Shown in pieces: positions 8,606-17,410 of a stretch of 64,000 nucleotides of DNA (its first letter is position 1; every line of letters starts with the position of its first letter). The DNA is from Pseudomonas guineae (lineage in GTDB: Bacteria; Pseudomonadota; Gammaproteobacteria; Pseudomonadales; Pseudomonadaceae). Under the pieces are notes generated by a model. The model did not search any database, had not been told where the DNA came from, and saw only the letters and a list, made by a program, of their open reading frames with translations. A program made the position numbers and the translations under genes. Where the stretch lies: positions 186,001-250,000 of the forward strand of contig NZ_FOQL01000001.1 in assembly GCF_900113745.1 (NCBI RefSeq). The letters are read 5' to 3'.

Positions 8606-9877
8606 ATGAGCACAACCCCCCTCGCCCGCGCTGTGGCACTCGCCGCACTGGGCTCCTGCCTCACCCTGCCATCGCTGGCTCAGGCAGAATTTATCAAGGA
8701 CAGCAAAGCAAGCATTGAAGCGCGTAATTTCTATATGAACCGCGACTTCCGTCAGGATACCGCTACCAAGAATAAGGCCGAGGAATGGGCCCAGGGTTTT
8801 CTGCTGCGATTCGAATCTGGCTACACCGAAGGCACTGTCGGCTTCGGCGTGGATGCCATCGGCGCACTGGGTCTGAAGCTGGACTCCAGCCCGGACCGTG
8901 CAGGCACCGGCCTTTTGCCCGTGGGCGACAGCGGCAAGGCTCCAGACGATTACAGCGAGCTTGGCGCTACCGTAAAAGCGCGAATTTCCAAGAGCACGCT
9001 CAAGATTGGCACCCTACTACCGAAATTGCCGTCTATTTCAGCCAACGACTCGCGCCTGCTGCCACAGAGCTTCCAGGGCGGCTGGCTGAACTCCCAAGAA
9101 ATTGGCGGCCTTACCTTCGACGCCGGCCAGCTCAATAGGATTAACAACCGCGACTCTTCCAATAACCAAACCATGGTGCTGAATGGCGGTACCGCAAAGC
9201 CCGGCACCCGCGGCTTTGCGCTTGCCAATGGTGACAGTGACGAATTCAATTTCGCTGGCCTGAGCTACAAGTGGAACGACCAGCTGACCACCGGTTACAA
9301 CTACGGCGCACTGGATGGGCTCTATAAACAACACATCGTCAATCTAGTGCATGTCCTGCCGATTGCCGACAAGCAGACCCTAAAGACTGACCTGCGCTTC
9401 GCCCGCTCCACTGATGACGGCGATAGCAACGTCGACAACAAAGCCTTCGGTGCCATGTTTACCTACGCTTTGAGCGGCCACTCCTTCGGTATCGGCTATC
9501 AGAAAATGAGCGGTGACACTGGCTATGCCTATATAGGTGGTACCGATCCATTCCTGGTCAACTATGTACAAATCGGTGACTTTGCCAACAAGGACGAACA
9601 ATCCTGGCAGGCACGTTACGACTTCAATTTCGCCTCTGTTGGCATTCCTGGCTTGACCTTCATGACCCGCTATCTGTCCGGTGACAATATCGACCGTGGC
9701 GCAGCGGCCTCCGAAGGTAAGGAGTGGGAACGCGACACCGACATTGCTTACGTGTTTCAGGAAGGCCCGCTTAAAAACCTAGGGGTGAAGTGGCGCAACG
9801 CCACAACCCGCGCCAACTTTGGCAATTCCTATGACGAGAACCGCCTGATCGTGAGCTACACCCTGCCACTGTTCTAA
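8606..9877 (+). CDS. OprD-family outer-membrane porin
   Basis: A 423-residue precursor with a Sec signal peptide of about 26 residues (ending SLAQA), then the OprD-family opening EFIKDSKASIEARNFYMNRDF. Alternating beta-strand sequence and a C-terminal aromatic strand ending in Phe (VSYTLPLF) support an 18-stranded substrate-specific channel. Conserved blocks such as LLPQSFQGGWLNSQEIGGL and the long L3-like loop region are present. The ATG at 8606 has GAGGAG upstream; an in-frame ATG 23 codons earlier would bury the signal peptide. The substrate (amino acid, peptide or aromatic acid) cannot be read from sequence. Confidence 0.92.
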   Translation: MSTTPLARAVALAALGSCLTLPSLAQAEFIKDSKASIEARNFYMNRDFRQDTATKNKAEEWAQGFLLRFESGYTEGTVGFGVDAIGALGLKLDSSPDRAGTGLLPVGDSGKAPDDYSELGATVKARISKSTLKIGTLLPKLPSISANDSRLLPQSFQGGWLNSQEIGGLTFDAGQLNRINNRDSSNNQTMVLNGGTAKPGTRGFALANGDSDEFNFAGLSYKWNDQLTTGYNYGALDGLYKQHIVNLVHVLPIADKQTLKTDLRFARSTDDGDSNVDNKAFGAMFTYALSGHSFGIGYQKMSGDTGYAYIGGTDPFLVNYVQIGDFANKDEQSWQARYDFNFASVGIPGLTFMTRYLSGDNIDRGAAASEGKEWERDTDIAYVFQEGPLKNLGVKWRNATTRANFGNSYDENRLIVSYTLPLF

Positions 9878-9900
9878 GCGTCTCTTCTGCTGTTGTAATA

Positions 9901-9930
9901 AAAAGGCCCGGGCATTTGTCCGGGCCTTTT
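9901..9930. terminator. Bidirectional terminator between the porin and amt
   Basis: Perfect 11-base arms AAAAGGCCCGG (9901-9911) and CCGGGCCTTTT (9920-9930) around an eight-base loop, with A and T runs on the outer sides. It serves the convergent porin (+) and ammonium transporter (-) genes. Confidence 0.9.
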
Positions 9931-9947
9931 GCATTACTGCTTAATCA

Positions 9948-11156
9948 TCAGTCCTGGCTGGTCGAGCCAATCTTATGTATCGAAAGGTCTGCACCGTAGT
10001 ACTCCTGCTCTTGGCTCAGGCGGATACCGACACTGACTTTCAACACACCGTACACCAGCACGCCGCCAATTAAGGCCACTAGCACACCCAACCCGGTGCC
10101 GATAAATTGGCTGATCAAGCTGACGCCGCCCAAGCCGCCCAGCGCCTGTTGACCGAAGATACCGCAGGCAATGCCGCCCCATACGCCGCACAGGCCGTGC
10201 AACGGCCATACGCCGAGCACATCGTCGATCTTCCATTTCACTTGGGTAGCGGTGAATGCCCAAACAAACAGAGCACCCGCAATCGCACCAGTGGCCAGGG
10301 CACCTACCGGGTGCATTAGGTCAGAACCCGCACACACTGCCACCAAACCGGCCAGCGGGCCATTGTGCAGAAAGCCTGGGTCATTACGCCCCACAAACAA
10401 CGCAGCCACTGTGCCACCCACCATCGCCATCAGCGTGTTGACTGCCACCAGACCACTGACGCTACCGAGGGTTTGCGCACTCATCACGTTAAAGCCAAAC
10501 CAACCAATGATCAGAATCCACGAACCCAGCGCAAGAAATGGAATGTTCGACGGCGCAAACGCTACCAAACGGCCCTCACGGTAACGACCATTACGCTGCC
10601 CCAGCAGAATCACCGCGCCAAAAGCCAGCCAGCCACCCATCGCATGCACCACCACCGAGCCAGCGAAGTCATGGAAAGCGGCACCAAACTGCGACTCCAG
10701 CCAGCCCTGAACGCCGTAGTTGCCATTCCAAATCATCCCTTCGAAGAAGGGGTAGATAAACGCCACAATTAGCACCGTGGCACACAGTTGTGGGCCGAAC
10801 TTGGCACGCTCGGCGATGCCGCCGGAAATGATTGCCGGGATAGCTGCGGCGAAGGTCAGCAGAAAGAAGAATTTAACCAGGCCGTAGCCATTACCCTCAG
10901 TCAGTACGCTGGCCGGCTCAAGAAACGTCACGCCGTAAGCGATCCAGTAACCGATGAAGAAATAAGCCAGGGCCGACACGGCAAAGTCGGAGATGATCTT
11001 CGACAAGGCGTTAACCTGGTTCTTCTGCCGAACCGTACCCACTTCGAGAAAAGCAAAGCCGGCGTGCATCGCCAGCACCATCACGGCACCGAGCAGAATA
11101 AACAGAGTATTGGAGCCGTGAATCAAGGTTTCTACAGCACTGTTGATAGTGTCCAT
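9948..11156 (-). CDS. Ammonium transporter (Amt family)
   Basis: A 402-residue inner-membrane channel with about 11 hydrophobic helices. Amt landmarks are HAGFAFLEVGTVRQKN near residue 30, the first pore histidine in FHDFAGSVVVHAMGG near 160, and the second pore histidine in WPLHGLCGVWGG near 310. Together these form the twin-His ammonium path. The ATG at 11156 is chosen over an in-frame TTG 12 codons upstream because it gives a typical N-terminus. No glnK gene lies next to it, unlike the usual amtB-glnK pair, so PII control must come from elsewhere. Confidence 0.92.
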   Translation of the reverse strand: MDTINSAVETLIHGSNTLFILLGAVMVLAMHAGFAFLEVGTVRQKNQVNALSKIISDFAVSALAYFFIGYWIAYGVTFLEPASVLTEGNGYGLVKFFFLLTFAAAIPAIISGGIAERAKFGPQLCATVLIVAFIYPFFEGMIWNGNYGVQGWLESQFGAAFHDFAGSVVVHAMGGWLAFGAVILLGQRNGRYREGRLVAFAPSNIPFLALGSWILIIGWFGFNVMSAQTLGSVSGLVAVNTLMAMVGGTVAALFVGRNDPGFLHNGPLAGLVAVCAGSDLMHPVGALATGAIAGALFVWAFTATQVKWKIDDVLGVWPLHGLCGVWGGIACGIFGQQALGGLGGVSLISQFIGTGLGVLVALIGGVLVYGVLKVSVGIRLSQEQEYYGADLSIHKIGSTSQD

Positions 11157-11534
11157 CTGCGAAGAAAACTCCGTAGCGGGAAAAAGCACCAAAGAGGATC
11201 ACAATGCGAAAAAAGCGCACCAGATAGCGGCATTTATGCCTATCCACCCTGCCGATGCCAGGCCTATTCAGCACCAAAGAAGCGCCACCCAGACCTCACC
11301 TCGAAGTACTTATTCCATAGTTATTAATAAGTTATTGGTGCACCACGGCGTCCTGGCCAAGCCTCTTTCAGCGCTATAAAAGCGCATACGTGCAAGAGTG
11401 CGCACCATCGCAATGCAAGCGCTGTACCAGCCACGGTTGCAACAGCATCTGCTGTGTACCGAAGAAAAAAGGAACCACTCCCCCGAAGAGAACTCGAACG
11501 TCCTACACTGCCCGTAGGTAAAAGGAGAAAAACC
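11157..11534. other. Divergent intergenic region between amt and the YqjD-like operon
   Basis: A 378-base stretch without a convincing gene. It must hold the amt promoter (minus strand) and the promoter of the DUF883 operon (plus strand). I looked for an RpoN -24/-12 element, expected for nitrogen-controlled amt genes, and found only poor matches. An AT-rich patch (TTATTAATAAGTTATT) lies near 11320. Confidence 0.5.
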
Positions 11535-11852
11535 ATGGCCCGTAAGACACCCGTATCGTCCAACCAAGATCAGTTGCTCGAAGAGTTCCAGGCATTGGTA
11601 CGCGACACCGAAAGCTTGCTGCAACACTCCGCCAGCCTCGCGGGTGAGCAGGCTGAAGAGTTGCGCGAACAAATCCGTAGCAGCCTGGGCCGTGCACGCG
11701 GCACCCTGCACAGCGCCGAAGACGCCATACAGGCTCGCGGCAAAGCCGCACTTGAAGCCACCGAGGGCTATGTGCAGACTCACCCTTGGCAAACCATCGG
11801 CGTTGCTGCCGCTATCGGCTTACTCCTAGGCATGCTGATCTCCCGACGTTAA
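11535..11852 (+). CDS. DUF883 (ElaB/YqjD-type) membrane-anchored protein
   Basis: A 105-residue protein: a long amphipathic helix rich in Glu/Ala/Arg (residues about 12-75), then a C-terminal membrane anchor TIGVAAAIGLLLGMLISRR. This tail-anchored layout is the hallmark of ElaB/YqjD/YgaM proteins; in E. coli YqjD binds stationary-phase ribosomes at the membrane. The RBS AAAGGAG precedes the ATG at 11535. It is the first gene of a three-gene operon matching E. coli yqjD-yqjE-yqjK in order and type. Confidence 0.9.
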   Translation: MARKTPVSSNQDQLLEEFQALVRDTESLLQHSASLAGEQAEELREQIRSSLGRARGTLHSAEDAIQARGKAALEATEGYVQTHPWQTIGVAAAIGLLLGMLISRR

Positions 11853-11863
11853 AGAGAAGTTCA

Positions 11864-12247
11864 ATGGATGCAATACCCCCTACCCCGCCAAGCCGCGGCA
11901 CTTCGCCACAACGATTTGCCAGCGCCCTGCTGGGGTTATTGCAGGGCCACATCGCGCTGTTTGCTGAAGAGTTCAAAGAGCAGCAAAGCCATACCCTGAG
12001 CTTGTTGGTGTTAGCCAGCATGAGCCTATTGTTCGGCCTGTTGCTGGTCATAGGCCTGTCGGCTGCGCTGCTGATTGTCTTCTGGGAAAGCCATCGCTTG
12101 CTAGTGATCAGTGGCCTGTGCAGTTTTTATGCGCTAGCACTGCTGAGCGCCTTGATCGCGCTGTTGCAGCGTATACGCAATGCGCCCGCCCCCTTCAGCG
12201 CCAGCCTTGAAGAACTGACCCGCGACCGTGAGCAACTTCTGCCATGA
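11864..12247 (+). CDS. YqjE-like phage-holin-family membrane protein
   Basis: A 127-residue protein with two adjacent hydrophobic helices at about residues 45-70 and 78-105, flanked by charged ends, fitting the YqjE/holin-III-like family. The ATG at 11864 lies 11 bases after the DUF883 stop, with AGAGAAG upstream. Its last four bases overlap the next gene (ATGA). The name is structural: no lytic role is implied by this context. Confidence 0.8.
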   Translation: MDAIPPTPPSRGTSPQRFASALLGLLQGHIALFAEEFKEQQSHTLSLLVLASMSLLFGLLLVIGLSAALLIVFWESHRLLVISGLCSFYALALLSALIALLQRIRNAPAPFSASLEELTRDREQLLP

Positions 12248-12600
12248 TTACCCACGAGTTACCCGCCAAGGCCTCGCGCCGCGAACTGCGCAAAACCTTG
12301 CTGCGCATGCGCTTGGAAATGCACCGCCAGGAACTGCGCCATGAAACCCTGGTGATGCTGCAACCGCTGCGCCAAGCACAATATTTGCGCAAGCATTGGC
12401 GCGAAGAGATGGGCAACAGCAATGCACCCTTTTGGGTCGCAGGCAGTGCGCTGCTGATGGCCACCGTTGGCATCCGCCGAGGTCATTGGCGTCGCTGGCT
12501 GCGCATCGCCCTGATCGCCTTCCCGCTGCTCAGGCGCAATCCTCCGCGTTACCCAGACGGTTCTGCAAACACGAGTAAAGATAGCCAAGCAGAGGATTGA
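12244..12600 (+). CDS. YqjK-like small basic protein
   Basis: A 118-residue Arg-rich protein. The N-terminal half is a charged helix (RRELRKTLLRMRLEMHRQEL), followed by one hydrophobic stretch near residue 65 (FWVAGSALLMATVGI) and a second short one near 88. It is coupled to the preceding gene by an ATGA overlap. The position matches yqjK of E. coli; sequence conservation in this family is weak and the function is unknown. Confidence 0.72.
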   Translation: MITHELPAKASRRELRKTLLRMRLEMHRQELRHETLVMLQPLRQAQYLRKHWREEMGNSNAPFWVAGSALLMATVGIRRGHWRRWLRIALIAFPLLRRNPPRYPDGSANTSKDSQAED

Positions 12601-12673
12601 TCTGGCCACAATCTTGCTTAGTCACCTGGCTTAGCGCCCATATGGGCGTCCTGCCTGGCTAAGGAACTGCACA

Positions 12674-13837
12674 GTGTTCAACGGTCAACCGCTCGCTGTT
12701 TTCCAACCTTTTATCGATACCGCTACCGGCCGCATTGCCGGTGTCGAAGCCTTAGCGCGCCTGCGCACTGAGGATGGTCGCCTGCACTCGGCCGGCCCGC
12801 TTTTCAGCGACCCTAAAACCCCACCCACCGCCCTGCGCCGCCTCGACCGTGAGGTTCGCCAACAAGCGCTCACACGCTTCCACGAAGCCCCGCAGGACTG
12901 GTTCCTCAGCCTGAATATCTCGCCGCGCTGGATCAGCCGGCTGCGTCCCGAACAAGCCTTGCCCAGCCTGAAACAACTGGAGCGCAGCGGTATCGACCCT
13001 GCGCGCATCGTCTTCGAGATTACTGAGTTAGGCGGCGCCAGCGCACGCCTACCCGGCGTGGTCGAGCGCTACCGGCAAGCCGGCGCACGGATAGCCATTG
13101 ACGACTTCGGCGCCGGCTACTCACAACTCGACCGTGTGCTGGCCCTGCAACCCGACATTCTCAAATTAGACATGCGCCTGTTCCAACAGGCTGCCCGTGG
13201 CGGGCCGAGCAGCGAAGTGGTTAAAGCGCTGGCGCAGATGGCGGAAAAAACCGGTTGCTGGATCATTGCCGAAGGTGTGGAAACCGAAGCCGAGCTGGAC
13301 TTTGCCCTAGAGTGCGGAGCGCGCTATGTGCAGGGTTATCTGTTTGCCAAACCCGAAGAGGCTTTTTTCAGCAGCAATGCCTTCGTGAAGCGCTTTGCCC
13401 AATTGCGCGACCATTATGTGCAGCAGAAACTCGCCGAGCGTGCGCGCCTGATGAGCCTTCGCCAGCAACTGGGCGAACTGATGAACAGTTTCAAAAGTTG
13501 GATCGAAGGCGGTTCATCCCCTGATCAGTTGCCGCAACCGCACGCCTACCCGTGGCTGCTGCGCATCTTCCAGTGCGACCGCCACGGCACCCAGCTCACG
13601 GCCAACCTGGAGTGGCACGAACCGCACTGGCGCAGCGACGCACGCTATGTCGGGCATAACTGGTCATGGCGACCGTATTTCTATCAGCTGCTGGCCGAAG
13701 GCTGGGATGAGCGTCGGCTGATTCTCTCCAGCACCTACCGCGACGCCACCACCAACCAGTACTGCCTGACCGCCGGGCAATTCATCGACAACGGCAAACG
13801 GCTGCTGCTGATTGATATTGATGCCGCTGGTTTTTAG
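12674..13837 (+). CDS. EAL-domain cyclic-di-GMP phosphodiesterase with YkuI-type C-terminal domain
   Basis: A 387-residue protein starting at GTG with AAGGA upstream. Residues 1-240 form an EAL domain with the metal and substrate residues in place: E-A-L at 25-27, Asn in SLNISP, Glu in FEITE, the Asp pair in IDDFGAGYS, Lys in ILKLD, Glu in AEGVE and Gln in QGYLFAKP. It is therefore probably an active phosphodiesterase. Residues about 245-387 (WSWRPYFYQLL, then LSSTYRDATTNQYCLTAG) resemble the PAS/Cache-like YkuI_C sensory domain. No membrane segment is seen. It is preceded by a small palindrome at 12635-12648. Confidence 0.9.
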   Translation: MFNGQPLAVFQPFIDTATGRIAGVEALARLRTEDGRLHSAGPLFSDPKTPPTALRRLDREVRQQALTRFHEAPQDWFLSLNISPRWISRLRPEQALPSLKQLERSGIDPARIVFEITELGGASARLPGVVERYRQAGARIAIDDFGAGYSQLDRVLALQPDILKLDMRLFQQAARGGPSSEVVKALAQMAEKTGCWIIAEGVETEAELDFALECGARYVQGYLFAKPEEAFFSSNAFVKRFAQLRDHYVQQKLAERARLMSLRQQLGELMNSFKSWIEGGSSPDQLPQPHAYPWLLRIFQCDRHGTQLTANLEWHEPHWRSDARYVGHNWSWRPYFYQLLAEGWDERRLILSSTYRDATTNQYCLTAGQFIDNGKRLLLIDIDAAGF

Positions 13838-13937
13838 CACTAAAGCCGCGCCATGTGTTTGAGCTGATAGCGGGCTCACTGGCTCTTCCACAGCAGCTAG
13901 GCTTAACAGGCTGAAGCCCAAATGGGAGGCAGGCCGA

Positions 13938-14849
13938 ATGCCCACTGCGCTGTTGCCGCATAGCTTGCTGTGTTGGCTGATGTTGCTGGCGATCAATCAG
14001 AGCCATGGGCAAACGCCTGTGACCTATCAGAATATTGCGCCGATCTTGCACAGCCGCTGCGTGCTCTGTCATGCAGCCCCACAACCACCGCTGGATCTGA
14101 CCCTCGACAGTTTGGAGCACCTGCTGAGCGGCAGCCGCCGCGGCCCTATCGTTAAGCCGGGTGATGCTGAGGGCAGTGAACTGATCCAACGCCTAAAAGG
14201 CAGCAGCCTGCCGCGCATGCCCATGACCGGCCCGCCGTACCTCAGCGATGAACAAATCAATCTATTCGAGCGCTGGGTCAACGAGGGCCTGCAACCAGGC
14301 CCAACAATCTCACCAGCCGCCCAGCCAGCTCGCCCTGGAGCAGGTGAGCCCGTTAACTACAGCCATGTTGAGCCCCTGCTCACCTTACGTTGCGCCAAGT
14401 GCCATTCAACTAATGGACTGCTCGGTTCCGCACCCGAAGGTTACATACTGACGTCTTACGCCGAGGTTATCAGCACTGCCGATCGCGCCCGCGTGGTTCC
14501 GGGTGCACCGGAGGCCAGCGAACTAGTACGACGCATACGCGGCCAAGCGCGGCCGCGTATGCCGCATGACGGCCCGCCGTTTCTTGATGACGAAGACATC
14601 GCGTTGATCGTGGCCTGGGTTCAACAAGGTGCCAGGGACGCACAGGGCATTCCTGCCGAATTGCCCGCCGGCAGCAAAGTGCGCCTGCATGGCACGCTCG
14701 GGCCGAACTGGAGCTTGGATGGACTGCCGCTGCAGGTCACCCCTGCCACACGCTTGGACAATGCGCCGCAGCCGGATGGCTACGTGCAAGTGCGCGGCCG
14801 CATTCAGCACGATGGCACGCTCAGCATTGAGCGTATCCGACCACGCTGA
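13938..14849 (+). CDS. Exported dihaem c-type cytochrome
   Basis: A 303-residue periplasmic protein with a signal peptide (hydrophobic residues about 8-20). It has two haem-binding motifs, CVLCH (41-45) and CAKCH (153-157). Each is followed by a similar block ending PRMPMTGPPYLSDEQ or PRMPHDGPPFLDDED, so the protein is an internal duplication of planctomycete-cytochrome-like modules. The last 55 residues form a beta-rich tail resembling DUF5666/OB-type domains. RBS GGGAGG precedes the ATG. It converges on the SCO/multicopper-oxidase pair and could be its electron donor or acceptor. Confidence 0.85.
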   Translation: MPTALLPHSLLCWLMLLAINQSHGQTPVTYQNIAPILHSRCVLCHAAPQPPLDLTLDSLEHLLSGSRRGPIVKPGDAEGSELIQRLKGSSLPRMPMTGPPYLSDEQINLFERWVNEGLQPGPTISPAAQPARPGAGEPVNYSHVEPLLTLRCAKCHSTNGLLGSAPEGYILTSYAEVISTADRARVVPGAPEASELVRRIRGQARPRMPHDGPPFLDDEDIALIVAWVQQGARDAQGIPAELPAGSKVRLHGTLGPNWSLDGLPLQVTPATRLDNAPQPDGYVQVRGRIQHDGTLSIERIRPR

Positions 14850-14901
14850 AAAGGCCGCATTTGTGAGCTGAGCACTCACATCTAATCAGGCAGTCGTTGC
14901 C

Positions 14902-15546
14902 TTAAACCACTGATGGCTCACGATGTGCCGTGTGCGCCATGGCCATGTCCACATGGTTGATAGTGCTCAGTATCTGCTCGGGCGCAGTCAAGGTCGGCGC
15001 CATCGTCCAGCGGTCCAGGGCATCATTGCCCACCCGCAGCATGCCGGTGTGATTGGCGTCGTTGAAGTCCACCAACGGGTCGGGGTCGTAGAACCCCAGG
15101 CGGTAGCGCACCAGGTCGATATCCGCACGAGCGCCAGTCAAAAACAGCCAACCCGGCTCGATATGATGACGCGCAACGTACTCGCGTAACCGCTGTGGGG
15201 TATCCATCTCCGGCTGCAGCGAAATCGAGTACATAAACACATCGCGCCCCACCCGCTCGCCGAGCATTTTCTGCACCAGACGCAAATTGGCCGTACTCAC
15301 CGGACAAGTGCGCTCACACTGGGCGTACATCATGTTGAAGGTCACCAGCTTGCCGCGAATGAGGTCGTCATAGAACTTCACGGGCTGGCCTTCATGGGTG
15401 TACAGGGTGACATTGGGGAAATTCTTAGTCCCTGCCGAACTGCGCACGATGGCTTGTGGTGCATCACTGCCCCGCTGCAACGCAGCCACACCCAAGGCGG
15501 CCACACCCACACCCATACCGGCCAGTAATTTTCTTCGCGTATTCAT
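14902..15546 (-). CDS. SCO1/SenC-family copper chaperone
   Basis: A 214-residue thioredoxin-fold protein. The N-terminus has an Arg pair and hydrophobic stretch (KLLAGMGVGVAALGVAAL) for export or anchoring. The copper-binding set is complete: CERTCP with Cys77 and Cys81, and His166 in DANHTGMLRVGN. RBS AGGAGGG precedes the ATG. It lies 43 bases downstream of the multicopper oxidase on the same strand, so it likely loads copper into that enzyme instead of, or as well as, cytochrome oxidase. Confidence 0.9.
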   Translation of the reverse strand: MNTRRKLLAGMGVGVAALGVAALQRGSDAPQAIVRSSAGTKNFPNVTLYTHEGQPVKFYDDLIRGKLVTFNMMYAQCERTCPVSTANLRLVQKMLGERVGRDVFMYSISLQPEMDTPQRLREYVARHHIEPGWLFLTGARADIDLVRYRLGFYDPDPLVDFNDANHTGMLRVGNDALDRWTMAPTLTAPEQILSTINHVDMAMAHTAHREPSVV

Positions 15547-15589
15547 CGAACACCCTCCTGCATCTCTTTAACCGCCTGCGCAGCGGCCA

Positions 15590-17410
15590 TCAGACAATGT
15601 CCCAGCGCAGCATCATCGAGTGATCCTCATGGATGAGGTTGTGGCAGTGCATCACGTACTTGCCCTTGTAATCACGAAACCGCAGCAACACCCGGATGGT
15701 CGTGCGCCCGTTGACCACAAATACATCCTTACGTCCGCGCTCATGTGCTGGGATCACTACGTTTCGGCCATCGGTGGTCTTGCTTAAAATCCGGCCCTCC
15801 TCGAAGTGGATGTGGATCGGGTGATCCCAGCCGTTATCGACGCTCGCCAACTCCCAGATCTCCATGCCACCAAGAGGGATTTGTGCACGCGGCACATTGA
15901 TATCGAGGAACTGACCGTTGATCGCCCACATGTTTTGCCGGCGCTCAAACACCCAACGCCGTACCGGTAGCGCGGCCAACTCTGCCGTCGACGGCAAGGG
16001 GCGCAGCGGCCGCAGAAAGCTTGGCACCTGGCTTAGGTCCTGTTCGGGCGGTTCGCGATCGACCACGATTTTCAGCACACGCACGCCTGGAGCGACCACC
16101 CGATCAGGCCGCCGGGTGTCGTCGGCAACATGAGTCAGGCGGTTGACCAGATACAACTCGGTGCCCCGCGGGTAGCGGGAAAAATCCACCACAATGTCGC
16201 CACGCTCAGCCACGCCTAAACGCACAAAGGTCTGGTTGAGCAGTGGTCTTTCCAGCAGGTTGCCGTCATTGGCAATGTAGGTGAAGGGCTGAATCACATT
16301 GTTCGGCCGCACCAAATAAAACTGATAGAAGCGGCTCGGGCCGGCATTGAGCAGACGCAAACGATACTTGCGCCGCGCCACACGCAACACCGGCTCGATC
16401 TTGCCGTTGACTACGACCTTGTCGCCGAGCACACCGTCCGGGTTGACCTGGTCGTAATAAAGCATGCCATCGGCATCAAAACGTCGATCGGAAAAGCTCA
16501 GCGGGTAATCGTACGGGTGGCTGGGTAAGCGCAGTGCACTGGGATTGGGATCACGCTCATCGCCTGAATCCAGCTCATCAAACAGGCAATAGAAGCCGAC
16601 CAGCCCACGGACAATATTCGGCGCGGTGAAGTCGGTGGTGTGGTCATGATAGAACAGCGTGCCCAAGGCCTCGCGGTAATCACCAATGCCATTTTGCAGC
16701 TCGTCATAGCCGGCATAGATGTTCGAGTAGAGGTGATCCCTAAAGCCTCCGGGCGAGGTCAGGGTTGGCCCCGCCTTGGTGGCGCTGTAATAGTCGCCGG
16801 GGAAGCCGTCACTTTCCGAGCCGCAGTGCAGGTTATGCAGGTGGGTGGAAATTTCCGGGCTACCAAATCCGACATGGTTGGCCGGTAAATCGTTGTATAT
16901 CCGGCACAGAACCGGATGACCGTAATGGGCAAACACCACGGGGCTAAGGATGCTCAAATCCGGCTCTTTAGCCTGATAGGTCCACACAGGTTGCGCCGGG
17001 TAGGATGGGCTGAACACCCAGTTTTCACGCTGTGCGGCATGCAACTCATAGGGCTCGGCCCTGGCGGCGAACTCATTCCAACGCTGGTGCGACGGACGCC
17101 CGGCTTCACCGCCGGCGATGTTCGCGGTCCCGGTGGGTGACGGATCTAAGGGGTTGGCGTCAAGCACGCCAATAACGTCAGGAAGAAATTCCTGCCAAGG
17201 CACAGTCGGCGGACTGGCCGGCACTGCCGCAACTGCAACCGCATCCTCATCACTTGTCCTGGATTTTGCGGACGCCGGCAGTAACGGCGCAACCATCAAC
17301 GCGGCGCTGCCTTTGAGAAAATTACGCCGCGACGGCTGCTCCGCTGCATCGCCATCGATCGACGCCCCTGGCTGATTCTCTGCGGGTGTCACCAAGAATG
17401 AAGACTTCAT
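15590..17410 (-). CDS. Tat-exported multicopper oxidase (laccase/CotA-type)
   Basis: A 606-residue enzyme with a twin-arginine signal (RRNFLKG at residues 28-34). Three cupredoxin domains are supported by all four copper motifs: HLHNLH near 190, FYHDHT near 255, HPIHIHFE near 518 and HCHNLIHEDHSMM near 590, with a Met as T1 axial ligand. This arrangement is typical of bilirubin-oxidase/CotA-like laccases, which oxidise phenols or metal ions and reduce oxygen to water. RBS GGGGAGG precedes the ATG. It is cotranscribed with the SCO chaperone. Natural substrate (Mn(II), phenols, Cu(I)) undetermined. Confidence 0.92.
   Translation of the reverse strand: MKSSFLVTPAENQPGASIDGDAAEQPSRRNFLKGSAALMVAPLLPASAKSRTSDEDAVAVAAVPASPPTVPWQEFLPDVIGVLDANPLDPSPTGTANIAGGEAGRPSHQRWNEFAARAEPYELHAAQRENWVFSPSYPAQPVWTYQAKEPDLSILSPVVFAHYGHPVLCRIYNDLPANHVGFGSPEISTHLHNLHCGSESDGFPGDYYSATKAGPTLTSPGGFRDHLYSNIYAGYDELQNGIGDYREALGTLFYHDHTTDFTAPNIVRGLVGFYCLFDELDSGDERDPNPSALRLPSHPYDYPLSFSDRRFDADGMLYYDQVNPDGVLGDKVVVNGKIEPVLRVARRKYRLRLLNAGPSRFYQFYLVRPNNVIQPFTYIANDGNLLERPLLNQTFVRLGVAERGDIVVDFSRYPRGTELYLVNRLTHVADDTRRPDRVVAPGVRVLKIVVDREPPEQDLSQVPSFLRPLRPLPSTAELAALPVRRWVFERRQNMWAINGQFLDINVPRAQIPLGGMEIWELASVDNGWDHPIHIHFEEGRILSKTTDGRNVVIPAHERGRKDVFVVNGRTTIRVLLRFRDYKGKYVMHCHNLIHEDHSMMLRWDIV

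Noticed and set aside
11157..11330. RpoN -24/-12 promoter for amt
   Set aside because: Several GG...GC pairs occur on the minus strand, but the spacing is 11-12 instead of 10 bases or the flanking consensus is missing.
11864..12247. Phage lysis holin
   Set aside because: The holin-family label is structural; the gene sits in a yqjD-yqjE-yqjK-like housekeeping operon with no phage genes around.
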